Below, piece by piece: positions 19,607 through 30,308 of a stretch of DNA of 64,000 nucleotides (position 1 is the stretch's first letter; the number at the start of each line of letters is the position of its first letter). A model generated the notes under the pieces. It saw only the letters and a list, made by a program, of their open reading frames with translations. It ran no database searches and was not told where the DNA came from. The stretch spans positions 2,326,001-2,390,000 of the forward strand of contig NZ_CP070356.1 in assembly GCF_016919445.1 (NCBI RefSeq). Reading direction: 5' to 3'. Source of the stretch: Pseudomonas sp. PDNC002 (GTDB taxonomy: Bacteria > Pseudomonadota > Gammaproteobacteria > Pseudomonadales > Pseudomonadaceae). Both the position numbers and the translations under genes were made by a program.

Positions 19607-20242
19607 ATGCTGACGATTGCCCTGTCCAAGGGCCGTATCCTCGACGACACCCTGCCGCTGCTCGCAGCGGCGGGCATCGTGCCGACCGAGAATCCGGACA
19701 AGAGCCGCAAGCTGATCATCCCCACCACCCTCGATGACGTGCGTCTGCTGATCGTGCGCGCCACCGACGTGCCGACCTACGTCGAACATGGCGCCGCCGA
19801 CCTTGGCGTAGCGGGCAAGGATGTGCTCATGGAGTACGGTGGCCAGGGCCTGTACGAGCCCCTGGACCTGAAGATCGCCAACTGCAAGCTGATGACCGCC
19901 GGTGCGGTTGGCGCGGCGGAGCCCAAGGGCCGTCTGCGCGTGGCCACCAAGTTCGTCAACGTTGCCAAGCGCTACTACGCCGAACAGGGTCGCCAGGTCG
20001 ACGTGATCAAGCTGTACGGCTCCATGGAGCTGGCACCGCTGATCGGCCTCGCCGACAAGATCATCGACGTGGTCGACACCGGTAACACCCTGCGTGCGAA
20101 TGGCCTGGAGCCCCAGGAACTGATCGCGCACATCAGCTCGCGCCTGGTGGTGAACAAGGCCTCGATGAAGATGCAGCACGCTCGCATCCAGGCGCTGATC
20201 GACACCCTGCGCGACGCGGTGGAGTCTCGACACCGGGCGTAA
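19607..20242 (+). CDS. hisG: ATP phosphoribosyltransferase, short form
   Basis: 211 residues: the short HisG type without the C-terminal regulatory domain. It condenses ATP and PRPP in the first step of histidine synthesis. Family signatures are [16 protein letters not shown] at the N-terminus and the PRPP loop [14 protein letters not shown]. Short HisG needs HisZ as regulatory subunit; hisZ is not in this window. The ATG at 19607 matches the family start. hisD and hisC follow after a 267-nt gap holding a large palindrome. Confidence 0.97.
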   Translation: MLTIALSKGRILDDTLPLLAAAGIVPTENPDKSRKLIIPTTLDDVRLLIVRATDVPTYVEHGAADLGVAGKDVLMEYGGQGLYEPLDLKIANCKLMTAGAVGAAEPKGRLRVATKFVNVAKRYYAEQGRQVDVIKLYGSMELAPLIGLADKIIDVVDTGNTLRANGLEPQELIAHISSRLVVNKASMKMQHARIQALIDTLRDAVESRHRA

Positions 20243-20345
20243 TCCTCAGCGCGGCTCTCCTGCCGCGCCCGCCTATCCGTGTCATAGCCAAATTTTCTCG
20301 GGTGCCCGCACGGTAGGCTTGATAGTCTTGCGGCGCCCGAGAATC

Positions 20346-20477
20346 CTGCTCCTGACCTGCTGCGCTCGGTCAGGCGGCGTTGAAAACCGGCTCGGAATGC
20401 TCATTTACTGCACGTAAACTCCGCTTCCTCGCCAGTTTTCGCCTTGCCTGACCGTCGCTCGCGACGAACAGGAGCAG
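20346..20477. repeat. Long imperfect palindrome between hisG and hisD
   Basis: A 132-nt inverted repeat folds end to end. CTGCTCCTG (20346-20354) pairs with CAGGAGCAG (20469-20477), GGTCAGGC (20368-20375) with GCCTGACC (20446-20453), and GAAAAC (20382-20387) with GTTTTC (20435-20440). The centre GGAATGCTCATTTAC-TGCAC-GTAAACTCCGCTTCC (20395-20429, given in parts) is itself an imperfect dyad. It ends 32 nt before the hisD ATG and has no terminal T tract. It looks like a dispersed intergenic repeat or structured leader; copy number elsewhere is unknown here. Confidence 0.75.
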
Positions 20478-20509
20478 ATTCATGATCATGCCAATTAAAG
20501 AGGCCAGCT

Positions 20510-21832
20510 ATGACCGCACCCTTCGCTATCCGTCGACTCAACGCCGCCGATCCGGACTTCGCGCGTCATCTGGACCATCTGCTCTCCTGGGAAAGCGTCT
20601 CCGACGAGTCGGTGAACCAGCGCGTACTGGACATCATTGCCGACGTACGCAATCGCGGTGACGCCGCGGTGGTGGAATTCACCCAGCGCTTCGACGGTGT
20701 CGACGCCAAGACCATGGCCGACCTGATCCTGCCGCGCGAGCGCCTGGAGCTGGCCCTGACCCGCATCACCCCGGCCCAGCGCGAGGCGCTGGAAACCGCT
20801 GCCGAGCGCGTGCGCAGCTACCACGAGAAGCAGAAACAGGACTCCTGGCGCTACACCGAAGCCGACGGCACTGTGCTCGGCCAGCAGGTCACCCCGCTGG
20901 ACCGCGCTGGCCTGTACGTGCCTGGCGGCAAGGCGTCCTACCCGTCTTCCGTGCTGATGAACGCCATTCCGGCCAAGGTCGCCGGTGTGGCCGAAGTAGT
21001 GATGGTGGTGCCGACCCCGCGCGGCGAGATCAATGAAATCGTCCTGGCCGCCGCCTGCATCGCTGGCGTCGACCGCGTCTTCACCATTGGCGGCGCCCAG
21101 GCCGTGGCCGCTTTGGCCTACGGTACCGAGAGCGTGCCGCAGGTGGACAAGATCGTCGGCCCGGGCAACATCTACGTCGCCACCGCCAAGCGCCACGTAT
21201 TCGGCCAGGTCGGCATCGACATGATCGCCGGCCCGTCGGAAATCCTCGTGGTCTGCGACGGCGGTACCGATCCGGACTGGATCGCCATGGACCTGTTCTC
21301 CCAGGCCGAGCACGACGAGGACGCCCAGTCGATCCTGGTCAGCCCGGACGCGGCCTTCCTCGACAAGGTCGCCGCCAGCATCGAGAAGTTGCTGCCGACC
21401 ATGGAGCGCGCCGAGATCATCCGCACCTCGCTGACTAACCGTGGCGCGCTGATCCTTGTCGCCGACCAGGAGCAGGCCTGCCAGGTCGCCAACCGCATCG
21501 CCCCGGAGCACCTGGAGCTGTCGGTGGCCGACCCGGAGAGCTGGCTGCCGAAGATCCGCCACGCCGGCGCCATCTTCATGGGCCGCTACACCGCCGAGGC
21601 GCTTGGCGACTACTGCGCCGGCCCGAACCACGTGCTGCCGACCTCCGGTACCGCGCGCTTCTCCTCGCCGCTGGGCGTGTACGACTTCCAGAAGCGCTCC
21701 TCGATCATCTTCTGCTCCGCGCCGGGTGCTTCCGAACTGGGCAAGACCGCGTCGATCCTGGCCCGTGGCGAGTCGCTGACCGCCCACGCGCGTAGCGCTG
21801 AATTCCGCATCCTTGACGGCAAGAGTGAGTAA
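20510..21832 (+). CDS. hisD: Histidinol dehydrogenase
   Basis: 440 residues, the normal Pseudomonas length. HisD carries out the last two oxidations, L-histidinol to histidine, with two NAD and an active-site zinc. Family features are [22 protein letters not shown] (NAD-site region, residues about 138-158), the signature GAGPSEILV-like [11 protein letters not shown], and the zinc/base residues in [20 protein letters not shown], of which only the core is quoted. The ATG at 20510 follows AAGAGG at 20498-20503. It is 3 nt from hisC. Confidence 0.98.
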   Translation: MTAPFAIRRLNAADPDFARHLDHLLSWESVSDESVNQRVLDIIADVRNRGDAAVVEFTQRFDGVDAKTMADLILPRERLELALTRITPAQREALETAAERVRSYHEKQKQDSWRYTEADGTVLGQQVTPLDRAGLYVPGGKASYPSSVLMNAIPAKVAGVAEVVMVVPTPRGEINEIVLAAACIAGVDRVFTIGGAQAVAALAYGTESVPQVDKIVGPGNIYVATAKRHVFGQVGIDMIAGPSEILVVCDGGTDPDWIAMDLFSQAEHDEDAQSILVSPDAAFLDKVAASIEKLLPTMERAEIIRTSLTNRGALILVADQEQACQVANRIAPEHLELSVADPESWLPKIRHAGAIFMGRYTAEALGDYCAGPNHVLPTSGTARFSSPLGVYDFQKRSSIIFCSAPGASELGKTASILARGESLTAHARSAEFRILDGKSE

Positions 21833-21835
21833 CCC

Positions 21836-22891
21836 ATGAGCAAATTCTGGAGTCCCTTCGTCAAGGAACTGGTGCCCTACGTTCCGGGCGAGCAGCCCAA
21901 GCTGGCGAAGCTGGTCAAGCTGAACACCAACGAGAACCCCTACGGCCCTTCGCCGAAGGTGGTCGCCGCGATCCAGGCCGAGCTGAACGATACGCTGCGC
22001 CTGTATCCGGACCCCAACGCCGACCGCCTGAAGCAGACCATCGCCGAGTACCACGGCGTGAAGACTTCCCAGGTGTTCGTCGGCAACGGTTCGGACGAAG
22101 TCCTGGCCCACGCCTTCCACGCGCTGTTCCAGCACGGCAAACCGCTGCTGTTCCCCGACGTGACCTACAGCTTCTACCCGGTCTACTGCGGCCTGTACGG
22201 CATCGACTTCGAAGCGCTGCCGCTGGACGAGCAGTTCCAGATTCGCGTCGAGGATTACGCGCGCCCGAACGGCGGCATCATCTTCCCCAACCCCAATGCG
22301 CCCACCGGTTGCCTACTGCCGCTTGAAGCCATCGAGCGCCTGCTGCAGGCCAGCCCGGACAGCGTGGTGCTGGTGGACGAGGCCTACGTCGATTTCGGTG
22401 GCGAGACTGCGATCTCCCTGGTGAACCGCTACCCGAACCTGCTGGTGGCCCAGACCCTGTCGAAGTCGCGCTCGCTGGCCGGCCTGCGCGTGGGCTTCGC
22501 TGTTGGTCACGAAGACCTGATCGAAGCGCTGGAGCGGGTGAAGAACAGCTTTAACTCCTACCCGCTGGATCGCCTGGCCTTAGCCGGCGCGGTGGCGTCC
22601 TTCGAGGATCAGGCGTACTTCGAGCAGACCTGCAACGCGGTTATCCACAGCCGCGAGAAGCTGGTGGCCGAACTCAAGACCCTGGGCTTCGACGTACTGC
22701 CGTCGGCGGCGAACTTCATCTTCGCTCGCCACCCGCAGCGTGACGGCGCCGAACTGGCCGCGGCCCTGCGCGAGGAGGGCGTGATCGTGCGTCACTTCAA
22801 GCAGCAGCGGATCAATCAGTTCCTGCGTATCAGCATCGGTACCGACGAGCAGAACCAGGCGCTGCTGGATGCCCTGCGCCTGAAGCTGTAA
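21836..22891 (+). CDS. hisC: Histidinol-phosphate aminotransferase
   Basis: 351 residues, a fold-type I PLP enzyme. The Schiff-base Lys is about residue 210 in [15 protein letters not shown]; the substrate region [14 protein letters not shown] is typical of HisC. It converts imidazole-acetol phosphate and glutamate to histidinol phosphate. The start is 3 nt after hisD. Pseudomonas often has a second hisC copy elsewhere, so this one is commonly hisC1. A strong terminator follows. Confidence 0.97.
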   Translation: MSKFWSPFVKELVPYVPGEQPKLAKLVKLNTNENPYGPSPKVVAAIQAELNDTLRLYPDPNADRLKQTIAEYHGVKTSQVFVGNGSDEVLAHAFHALFQHGKPLLFPDVTYSFYPVYCGLYGIDFEALPLDEQFQIRVEDYARPNGGIIFPNPNAPTGCLLPLEAIERLLQASPDSVVLVDEAYVDFGGETAISLVNRYPNLLVAQTLSKSRSLAGLRVGFAVGHEDLIEALERVKNSFNSYPLDRLALAGAVASFEDQAYFEQTCNAVIHSREKLVAELKTLGFDVLPSAANFIFARHPQRDGAELAAALREEGVIVRHFKQQRINQFLRISIGTDEQNQALLDALRLKL

Positions 22892-22908
22892 GGCAGTTGC
22901 TGCAAAAG

Positions 22909-22934
22909 AAAACGGCGCCCTCGGGCGCCGTTTT
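22909..22934. terminator. Bidirectional terminator between hisC and algW
   Basis: AAAACGGCGCCC and GGGCGCCGTTTT form a perfect 12-bp stem with a 2-nt centre (TC). A/T runs on both sides allow it to serve hisC (plus) and algW (minus), which converge here. Confidence 0.88.
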
Positions 22935-22968
22935 CGTTTCCGGGAGTGGCCGGGAACGGATTGCCAGA

Positions 22969-24117
<1,149 letters not shown>

Positions 24118-24171
24118 CGAAGAAAATCCTTGGGGTTGCTTGGCCGGGGGATGGCCGATAGGGTGGCCGCC

Positions 24172-24177
24172 ATTATA
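24172..24177 (-). promoter_or_regulatory. Candidate -10 for algW
   Basis: TATAAT on the minus strand lies 55 nt upstream of the algW ATG, in the 113-nt space divergent from nif3. No convincing -35 is seen at 16-18 nt, so regulation by an activator or an alternative sigma is possible. Confidence 0.4.
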
Positions 24178-24230
24178 CGGGCGGCGAGCCAAGAAAATAG
24201 ACGCTCGCAGCCGATGTTGGAGGAATTTCG

Positions 24231-24989
24231 ATGGCAATCTCGCTGAGCACATTGGTCGAGGAAGCTGACCGTTTTCTGGACGCTGCGAAGATCCAGGATT
24301 ACTGCCCCAACGGCTTGCAGGTCGAGGGCCGTCCGCAGGTGCGCCGCATCGTTTCCGGCGTCACCGCCAGCCAGGCGCTGCTGGATGCCGCGGTGGAAGC
24401 GGGCGCCGATGTGGTGCTGGTTCACCACGGCTATTTCTGGAAGGGCGAGGACGCTCGCGTGGTCGGCATGAAGCAGCGTCGCCTGAAGACCCTGCTGAAC
24501 AACGACATCAGCCTGTTGGCCTATCACCTACCGCTGGATCTGCACGGTGAAGTCGGCAACAACGTGCAGCTGGGGCGCCTGCTCGGTTTCGAGATCGAAG
24601 GACCGTTGGAGCCGGGAAATCCGCGCTCCATCGTGCTGGTGGGCTCGTTGCCAGAACCCATGCTGCCGAGCGACCTGGCCATCCACGTGCGCGATGTGCT
24701 CGGCCGCGAGCCGCTGCTGGTGGACGGCGGCCAGCCGATCCGGCGCATTGCCTGGTGCACCGGCGGTGCCCAGGGCTACATCGACCAGGCGATTGCCGCT
24801 GGCGTCGATGCGTACCTGACCGGTGAGGTCTCCGAACAGACCGTGCACAGCGCGCGGGAGAACGGCATCAGCTTCATCGCTGCCGGCCACCACGCCACCG
24901 AGCGCTACGGCGTGCAGGCGCTGGGGGATTACCTGGCCAAGCGCTTTGCCATCGAGCATCTGTTCATCGATTGTCCGAACCCTGCCTGA
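24231..24989 (+). CDS. NIF3/YbgI-family metal-binding protein
   Basis: 252 residues, the short form without the inserted PII-like domain. Conserved metal-site blocks are VLVHHGYFWKG (about residues 63-73), AYHLPLDLHGEVGNN and the C-terminal AAGHHATERYGVQALG. E. coli YbgI forms a hexameric toroid with a di-metal centre and acts as GTP cyclohydrolase-like enzyme (DUF34); the true role remains uncertain. The ATG at 24231 follows GGAGGAA with good spacing. It is transcribed away from algW and ends at a terminator. Confidence 0.92.
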   Translation: MAISLSTLVEEADRFLDAAKIQDYCPNGLQVEGRPQVRRIVSGVTASQALLDAAVEAGADVVLVHHGYFWKGEDARVVGMKQRRLKTLLNNDISLLAYHLPLDLHGEVGNNVQLGRLLGFEIEGPLEPGNPRSIVLVGSLPEPMLPSDLAIHVRDVLGREPLLVDGGQPIRRIAWCTGGAQGYIDQAIAAGVDAYLTGEVSEQTVHSARENGISFIAAGHHATERYGVQALGDYLAKRFAIEHLFIDCPNPA

Positions 24990-25003
24990 TTCTTCAGGGC
25001 ATG

Positions 25004-25033
25004 AAAAAGCCGGCTCAATGAGCCGGCTTTTTT
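25004..25033. terminator. Bidirectional terminator between nif3 and mltB
   Basis: AAAAAGCCGGCTCA and TGAGCCGGCTTTTT make a perfect stem with a 2-nt centre, followed by a T run. It serves the convergent nif3 and mltB genes. Confidence 0.88.
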
Positions 25034-25042
25034 GTGCGCGCC

Positions 25043-26140
25043 TCAGCGGTAGCCGTGGCGCTGGCGGTCCACTGCCTTGCCCAGCTCCCACACCGCCATG
25101 GCGTAGTGCGTGCTGTGGTTGTAGCGGGTGATGACGTAGAAGTTCGGCAGGCCGTACCAGTACTGGTAGGTGTTGCCCATGTCCAGGCGCAGCAGGCTGG
25201 CACTTTGGTGATTGCCCAGCGAACCCTGCGGGCGCAGGCCGGCGGCGGATAGCACGCTGATCGGGTACTGGGTCTTGAAACCGTCTTCCAGTGAGCGCGC
25301 CTGGCCGATGGCAGGGATCGCCACCGCGTCACCGCTAATCCAGCCGTGCTGCTTGAAGTAGTTGGCCACGCTGCCGATGGCGTCGCGCGGGTTCCACAGG
25401 TCGCGGTGGCCGTCGCCGTCAAAGTCCACGGCGTACTGGGTGAAGGAGGAGGGCATGAACTGCCCGTAACCCATGGCTCCAGCGTAGGACCCGCGCATCT
25501 CCAGCGGGTTGTCGCCTTCCTTGCGTGCCTGCAGGAGGAACTGCTCCAGCTCGCCGCTGAAGAACTCGGCGCGACGCGGGTAGGAGAACGACAGGGTGGC
25601 CAGCGCGTCGATGATGCGGGTCTTGCCCATCACGCGACCCCAGCGGGTTTCCACGCCGATGATGCCGACGATGATTTCCGGCGGCACGCCATAGGTGCGC
25701 GAGGCGCGCTGCAGGTCGGCTTCGTACTGGTTCCAGAACAGCACACCGTTCTGCACGTTGTCCGGGGTGATGAACTTCTTCCGGTAGCGCAGCCAGGCGC
25801 CGTTCGGGCCGCTGGGCGGGGTGTAGGTCGGCGCCTGGCGATCCATCAGGCGGATTACCCAGTCCAGCTCGCGGGTCTGGGCGAACAGGTCCTGCAGGTC
25901 CTGGCGGTTGAAGTTGTGCTGGCTCACCATTTTGTCGATGAAGCGCTGGGCACTGGCATTGCCGGCGAAATCACCGCGTAGCGGGGTGATCGGTTGCACC
26001 GAGCCGAATGCCGGGTGCGCGCTGGGCGAGATCAGGGTGGGTGTCGTCGGCTTCTGGGCCGGCTGCGGGGCGGGAGTCGGTTTGCTGCTGCACGCGGAAA
26101 TCAGGACGAGCAAAGGCAGGGCGAAAGCGATGCGGCGCAT
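25043..26140 (-). CDS. mltB: MltB-family membrane-bound lytic transglycosylase, lipoprotein
   Basis: 365 residues. A lipoprotein signal ends in LISAC (Cys about residue 17), and a Pro/Thr-rich linker follows. The SLT family 3 catalytic region has the active Glu in GIIGVETRWGRVMG and the downstream block YAGAMGYGQFMPSSF. It cleaves the MurNAc-GlcNAc bond to 1,6-anhydro products, making room for growth and recycling. Pseudomonas has several paralogues (MltB, SltB1 and others); the lipobox favours MltB. It reads convergent to nif3 and divergent from cysD. Confidence 0.93.
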   Translation of the reverse strand: MRRIAFALPLLVLISACSSKPTPAPQPAQKPTTPTLISPSAHPAFGSVQPITPLRGDFAGNASAQRFIDKMVSQHNFNRQDLQDLFAQTRELDWVIRLMDRQAPTYTPPSGPNGAWLRYRKKFITPDNVQNGVLFWNQYEADLQRASRTYGVPPEIIVGIIGVETRWGRVMGKTRIIDALATLSFSYPRRAEFFSGELEQFLLQARKEGDNPLEMRGSYAGAMGYGQFMPSSFTQYAVDFDGDGHRDLWNPRDAIGSVANYFKQHGWISGDAVAIPAIGQARSLEDGFKTQYPISVLSAAGLRPQGSLGNHQSASLLRLDMGNTYQYWYGLPNFYVITRYNHSTHYAMAVWELGKAVDRQRHGYR

Positions 26141-26476
26141 GGGAAATCTTCTGGGACAGGAAAACGTGCCGCTATGCTAGCGCAGTGCCGGCCGGGCACA
26201 AGCCGGGAGCATGCAGCTGGGGATGCTGACTCTGTTGCAGGAAAAGTCCCCGGTGGGGATCCAGCATCCCCTTTCAGGCATTGCCAATTCTCGCTCCAGC
26301 TTCCTCGCCGGGCCCCTTCCGACATGAAAAGGAGCCTGTTCCGGCAGTGAGCGCGTATGGCTATATAAGTATATTTTTTCGGTATAACCGGCCCCCCGGT
26401 TAGCACCTTGCGCTGTGATAGAGTGCGCGCTCGTCTACGGCCCGCCGGCCGTCCATAAGCAATTCCGTGAGTAGCC
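26141..26476. promoter_or_regulatory. 336-nt divergent leader between mltB and cysD, no gene
   Basis: No credible coding frame or RNA gene is seen. At 26358-26388 there is an AT-rich island (GCTATATAAGTATATTTTTT, then CGGTATAACCG) that stands out in this GC-rich sequence. AT-rich sites are typical of CysB, the LysR-type activator of sulfate assimilation, which is known to control cysDN in Pseudomonas; assignment of this island to CysB is inference. The short dyad CGGTATAACCG (26380-26390) lies within it. Confidence 0.45.
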
Positions 26477-27394
26477 ATGGTCGACAAACTGACGCATCTG
26501 AAACAGCTGGAGGCCGAGAGCATCCACATCATCCGCGAGGTCGCCGCCGAGTTCGACAACCCGGTGATGCTGTACTCGATCGGCAAGGATAGCGCGGTGA
26601 TGCTTCACCTCGCGCGCAAGGCTTTCTTCCCCGGCAAGCTGCCGTTCCCGGTGATGCATGTCGACACCCGCTGGAAATTCCAGGAGATGTACAGCTTCCG
26701 CACCAAGATGGTCGAGGAACTGGGCCTGGACCTGATCACCCACATCAACCCCGATGGCGTGGCGCAGGACATCAACCCGTTCACCCACGGCAGTGCCAAG
26801 CACACCGACATCATGAAGACCGAGGGCCTCAAGCAGGCGCTCGACAAGTACGGTTTCGATGCGGCCTTCGGCGGCGCCCGTCGTGACGAAGAGAAGTCCC
26901 GCGCCAAGGAGCGCGTCTACTCGTTCCGCGACAGCAAGCACCGCTGGGACCCGAAGAACCAGCGCCCCGAGCTGTGGAACGTCTACAACGGCAAGGTGAA
27001 GAAGGGCGAGTCGATTCGCGTCTTCCCGCTCTCCAACTGGACCGAGCTGGACATCTGGCAGTACATCTACCTCGAGCAGATCCCGATCGTGCCGCTGTAC
27101 TTCGCCGAAGAGCGCGAAGTCATCGAAATGAACGGCTCGCTGATCATGATCGACGACGAACGCATTCTCGAGCACCTCACGCCCGAGCAGAAGGCCAGCA
27201 TCCAGAAAAAGATGGTGCGTTTCCGTACCCTGGGCTGCTACCCGCTGACCGGCGCGGTCGAGTCGACCGCTACCTCGCTGCCGGAAATCATCCAGGAAAT
27301 GCTGCTGACGCGGACTTCCGAACGCCAGGGCCGGGTCATCGACCACGACGCCGCCGGCTCGATGGAAGAAAAGAAACGTCAGGGTTACTTCTAA
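26477..27394 (+). CDS. cysD: Sulfate adenylyltransferase small subunit
   Basis: 305 residues, a PAPS-reductase-fold adenylyltransferase. The PP-loop-like motif [17 protein letters not shown] is at about residues 35-51, and [17 protein letters not shown] follows. With CysN it makes adenosine 5'-phosphosulfate from ATP and sulfate. Translation starts at 26477, 12 nt of spacing separate its stop from cysNC, and both form the first steps of assimilatory sulfate activation. Confidence 0.98.
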   Translation: MVDKLTHLKQLEAESIHIIREVAAEFDNPVMLYSIGKDSAVMLHLARKAFFPGKLPFPVMHVDTRWKFQEMYSFRTKMVEELGLDLITHINPDGVAQDINPFTHGSAKHTDIMKTEGLKQALDKYGFDAAFGGARRDEEKSRAKERVYSFRDSKHRWDPKNQRPELWNVYNGKVKKGESIRVFPLSNWTELDIWQYIYLEQIPIVPLYFAEEREVIEMNGSLIMIDDERILEHLTPEQKASIQKKMVRFRTLGCYPLTGAVESTATSLPEIIQEMLLTRTSERQGRVIDHDAAGSMEEKKRQGYF

Positions 27395-27406
27395 GGTTCT
27401 CGCACC

Positions 27407-29305
27407 ATGTCGCATCAATCCGATCTGATCAGCGAGGACATCCTCGCCTACCTGGCCCAGCACGAGCGCAAGGAACTCCTGCGCTTCCTCACCTGCGGCA
27501 ACGTCGACGACGGCAAGAGCACCCTGATCGGGCGCCTGCTGCACGACTCCAAGATGATCTACGAGGACCACCTCGAGGCCATCACCCGCGACTCGAAGAA
27601 AGTCGGCACCACCGGCGATGACGTCGACCTGGCGCTGCTGGTCGACGGCCTGCAGGCCGAGCGCGAGCAGGGCATCACCATCGACGTGGCGTACCGCTAC
27701 TTCAGCACCGCCAAGCGCAAGTTCATCATCGCCGACACCCCTGGCCATGAGCAGTACACCCGCAACATGGCCACCGGCGCGTCCACCTGCGACCTGGCCA
27801 TCATCCTGATCGACGCCCGCTACGGCGTGCAGACCCAGACCCGCCGGCACAGCTTCATCGCCTCGCTGCTGGGCATCAAGCACATCGTCGTGGCCATCAA
27901 CAAGATGGACCTCAAGGGCTTCGATCAGGGCGTGTTCGAGCAGATCAAGGCCGACTACCTGCAGTTCGCCGAGAAGATCAACCTCAAGACCAATTCCCTG
28001 CACTTCGTGCCGATGTCGGCGCTGAAGGGCGACAACGTGGTCAACAAGTCCGAGCGCTCGCCGTGGTACACCGGCCAGTCGCTGATGGAAATCCTCGAGA
28101 CCGTGGAAGTCGCGGGCGACCGCAACCTCGACGACATGCGCTTCCCGGTGCAGTACGTCAACCGCCCGAACCTGAACTTCCGCGGCTTCGCTGGCACCCT
28201 CGCGAGCGGCATCGTGCGCAAGGGCGACGACGTCATCGCACTGCCGTCGGGCAAGGGCAGCAAGGTCAAGTCCATCGTCACCTACGAAGGTGAGCTGGAG
28301 CAGGCAGGTCCGGGCCAGGCCATCACCCTGACCCTGGAAGACGAGATCGACGTCTCCCGCGGCGACATGCTGGTGCATGCCGACAACCGTCCGCAGGTCA
28401 CCGATGGCTTCGACGCCATGCTGGTGTGGATGGCCGAAGAGCCGATGCTCCCTGGCAAGAAATACGACATCAAGCGCGCCACCAGCTACGTCCCGGGTTC
28501 GATTCCGAGCATCACCCACAAGGTGGACGTGAACACCCTGGAAGAGACCGCCGCCAGCGAACTCAAGCTCAACGAGATCGCCCGCGTGAAGGTCAGCCTG
28601 GATGCGCCCATCGCACTGGATGGCTACGAACAGAACCGCACCACCGGCGCCTTCATCGTCGTTGACCGCCTGACCAATGGTACCGTCGGTGCCGGCATGA
28701 TCATCGCCGCGCCGCAGGCGACCCATGGTGCCGCCGCGCACCACGGCAATGGTCATGTAGCCCGCGACGAGCGCGCCGCCCGCTTCGGCCAGCAGCCCGC
28801 TACCGTGCTGTTCAGCGGCCTTTCCGGCGCAGGCAAGAGCACCCTGGCCTACGCCGTTGAGCGCAAGCTGTTCGACATGGGCCGCGCGGTCTATGTGCTG
28901 GACGGCCAGAACCTGCGCCACGACCTGAACAAGGGCCTGCCGCAGGATCGCGCCGGTCGCAACGAAAACTGGCTGCGCACCGCCCATGTGGCCAAGCAGT
29001 TCAACGAAGCCGGCCTGATCAGCCTGTGCGCCTTCGTCGCCCCGAGTGCCGAAGGCCGCGAGCAGGGCAAGGCGCTGATCGGTGCCGAGCGCTTCGTCAC
29101 CGTCTACGTCCAGGCTTCCCCGCAGGTCTGCCGCGAACGTGATCCGCAAGGTCTGTACGCCGCCGGCCAGGACAACATCCCGGGCGAGTCCTTCCCGTAC
29201 GATGTGCCGCTGGATGCCGATCTGGTGATCGACACCCAGAGCCAATCGGTGGAAGAGGGCGTCAAGGCGGTTCTCGACCTGCTTCGCCAGCGCGGCGCAA
29301 TCTGA
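27407..29305 (+). CDS. cysNC: CysNC: sulfate adenylyltransferase GTPase subunit fused to APS kinase
   Basis: 632 residues. The N-terminal EF-Tu-like GTPase (about 20-440) has the P-loop GNVDDGKST at 31-39, DTPGHEQYT (G3) and NKMDLKG (G4). The C-terminal APS kinase (about 455-632) has its own P-loop GLSGAGKST at 471-479, [14 protein letters not shown] and a DPQGLYAA motif. The linker (about 441-462) is Ala/His-rich. The fusion channels APS from adenylylation to PAPS. Gene order cysD-cysNC is standard in Pseudomonas. Confidence 0.98.
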   Translation: MSHQSDLISEDILAYLAQHERKELLRFLTCGNVDDGKSTLIGRLLHDSKMIYEDHLEAITRDSKKVGTTGDDVDLALLVDGLQAEREQGITIDVAYRYFSTAKRKFIIADTPGHEQYTRNMATGASTCDLAIILIDARYGVQTQTRRHSFIASLLGIKHIVVAINKMDLKGFDQGVFEQIKADYLQFAEKINLKTNSLHFVPMSALKGDNVVNKSERSPWYTGQSLMEILETVEVAGDRNLDDMRFPVQYVNRPNLNFRGFAGTLASGIVRKGDDVIALPSGKGSKVKSIVTYEGELEQAGPGQAITLTLEDEIDVSRGDMLVHADNRPQVTDGFDAMLVWMAEEPMLPGKKYDIKRATSYVPGSIPSITHKVDVNTLEETAASELKLNEIARVKVSLDAPIALDGYEQNRTTGAFIVVDRLTNGTVGAGMIIAAPQATHGAAAHHGNGHVARDERAARFGQQPATVLFSGLSGAGKSTLAYAVERKLFDMGRAVYVLDGQNLRHDLNKGLPQDRAGRNENWLRTAHVAKQFNEAGLISLCAFVAPSAEGREQGKALIGAERFVTVYVQASPQVCRERDPQGLYAAGQDNIPGESFPYDVPLDADLVIDTQSQSVEEGVKAVLDLLRQRGAI

Positions 29306-29322
29306 TCGCACAGCACTGAGAT

Positions 29323-29352
29323 GAAAAAGCCCCGCACCTGCGGGGCTTTTTC
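29323..29352 (+). terminator. Terminator after cysNC
   Basis: GAAAAAGCCCCGCA and TGCGGGGCTTTTTC form a 14-bp stem over a CC centre, 17 nt after the cysNC stop. Its stem is nearly identical to the second terminator at 29682-29717. Confidence 0.88.
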
Positions 29353-29396
29353 TTGGGTGATGCCTGGCAGCCCCCATGCTCGGAGCAGCCCGCTTT

Positions 29397-29419
29397 CGTA
29401 GGAGCGGACCTTGTCCGCG
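29397..29419 (+). repeat. REP element, left copy
   Basis: CGTAGGAGCGGACCTTGTCCGCG is a Pseudomonas-type REP: the invariant GTAGGAGCGG head plus an internal GCGGAC-CTT-GTCCGC hairpin. An exact reverse-complement copy lies at 29638-29660. The 29353-29681 space between the two terminators holds no convincing gene. Confidence 0.85.
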
Positions 29420-29637
29420 AAATGCATCCATCCTGCCTGAGGACGTCCGTCATCCCCCACTCGCCTGGGCAGTTCCAGACCGTCGCGTGTTCCGCAAAAG
29501 GCGCCGCTGACTCCTGATTGTGTCTGCTTGGTTGCGGCATGAAGTAGGTCCGTGCTTCGTGACCAAACCATTATTCGCGGCCTGCGCAGGATGCTGAGGG
29601 AGTGGGCTTTTGAGGGTGTGGTGTGGCTGTGGGGAGT

Positions 29638-29660
29638 CGCGGACAAGGTCCGCTCCTACG
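29638..29660 (-). repeat. REP element, right inverted copy
   Basis: All 23 bases are the exact reverse complement of 29397-29419, with 218 nt between the arms. Inverted REP pairs are mobilised by RAYT transposases encoded elsewhere; none is present in this window. Confidence 0.85.
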
Positions 29661-29681
29661 GCGTCATGACTGAGTTCTGCC

Positions 29682-29717
29682 CATAAAAAAGCCCCGCAAC
29701 TGCGGGGCTTTTTTATG
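29682..29717. terminator. Bidirectional terminator between cysNC and zapG
   Basis: CATAAAAAAGCCCCGCA and TGCGGGGCTTTTTTATG pair perfectly around an AC centre. It ends 11 nt before the zapG stop codon on the minus strand and can terminate from both sides. Confidence 0.9.
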
Positions 29718-29728
29718 GGTGCGAGATA

Positions 29729-30169
29729 TCAGTATTTGCTCTTCAGCCCGTACGTCTCGTCCAGGGTGCCCGGGCCGTCGCCGGTCTTGGGCGCGTAGTC
29801 GCGCGGCGCTTCGTTGTTCGCCGGCGGGGTCAGGCGCTCGCGGCGCTCGGGGTATTCGTCCGTGTGCAGGGCGGCCAGCAGGCGCTGCTTGGTCTGTTCG
29901 TCCAGGGCCAGGCGCTCGGCGCCTTCGGACAGATGATCCTGCACATCCTGATAGCTCTGGGTGAGCTTCTTCATCAGGCTGGCAGAGGTGCTGAAGTGGG
30001 TCACCACTTCGCGCTGGTAGCTGTCGAAACGATCCTGCATGTCGTCTACCTGACGCTGCAGCTTGTTCGGCGCGGCGTTGGGCAGCAGGCGGGCGATCAG
30101 AAAGCCGATGCCGGCCCCGACGATCAGGGCGAGTAGCGGCAGCAACCAGGTGGTGAGGGACTGTTCCAC
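29729..30169 (-). CDS. zapG: ZapG (YhcB, DUF1043) inner-membrane division/envelope protein
   Basis: 146 residues. One N-terminal membrane segment (about 7-27, TWLLPLLALIVGAGIGFLIA) is followed by a coiled coil (about 35-75) and a disordered polar tail rich in Pro, Glu and Asp. This is the YhcB/ZapG layout; in E. coli the protein links division and elongation machinery. The start is GTG at 30169 with GAAGGA 5 nt upstream. It is divergent from the hydrolase gene at 30309. Confidence 0.9.
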   Translation of the reverse strand: MEQSLTTWLLPLLALIVGAGIGFLIARLLPNAAPNKLQRQVDDMQDRFDSYQREVVTHFSTSASLMKKLTQSYQDVQDHLSEGAERLALDEQTKQRLLAALHTDEYPERRERLTPPANNEAPRDYAPKTGDGPGTLDETYGLKSKY

Positions 30170-30308
30170 GCGAATCCTTCCTCTATAGACGGCTTTGCTT
30201 TACGTTAGCGGCTTGCACCTGTGCTTGTATACCGTGGCGAATGCTTCGCCGCCTGCGCAGGTATTGAGCTAGACGAGACGACCCGCCACGGGGTCACGGA
30301 GCTGTTGT

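Noticed and set aside
26141-26476. Possible small RNA or riboswitch upstream of cysD
   Set aside because: No conserved aptamer core (for example SAM or cobalamin) and no terminator/antiterminator pair was seen.
26435-29431. Very long open frame (998 codons) antisense to cysD-cysNC
   Set aside because: High-GC codon bias keeps the opposite strand open. It has no ribosome site or recognisable domain, and cysD and cysNC on the plus strand have clear motifs throughout.
29104-29646. 180-codon frame on the minus strand in the cysNC-zapG gap
   Set aside because: Covers the cysNC end, a terminator and both REP arms; no family resemblance and no plausible ribosome site.
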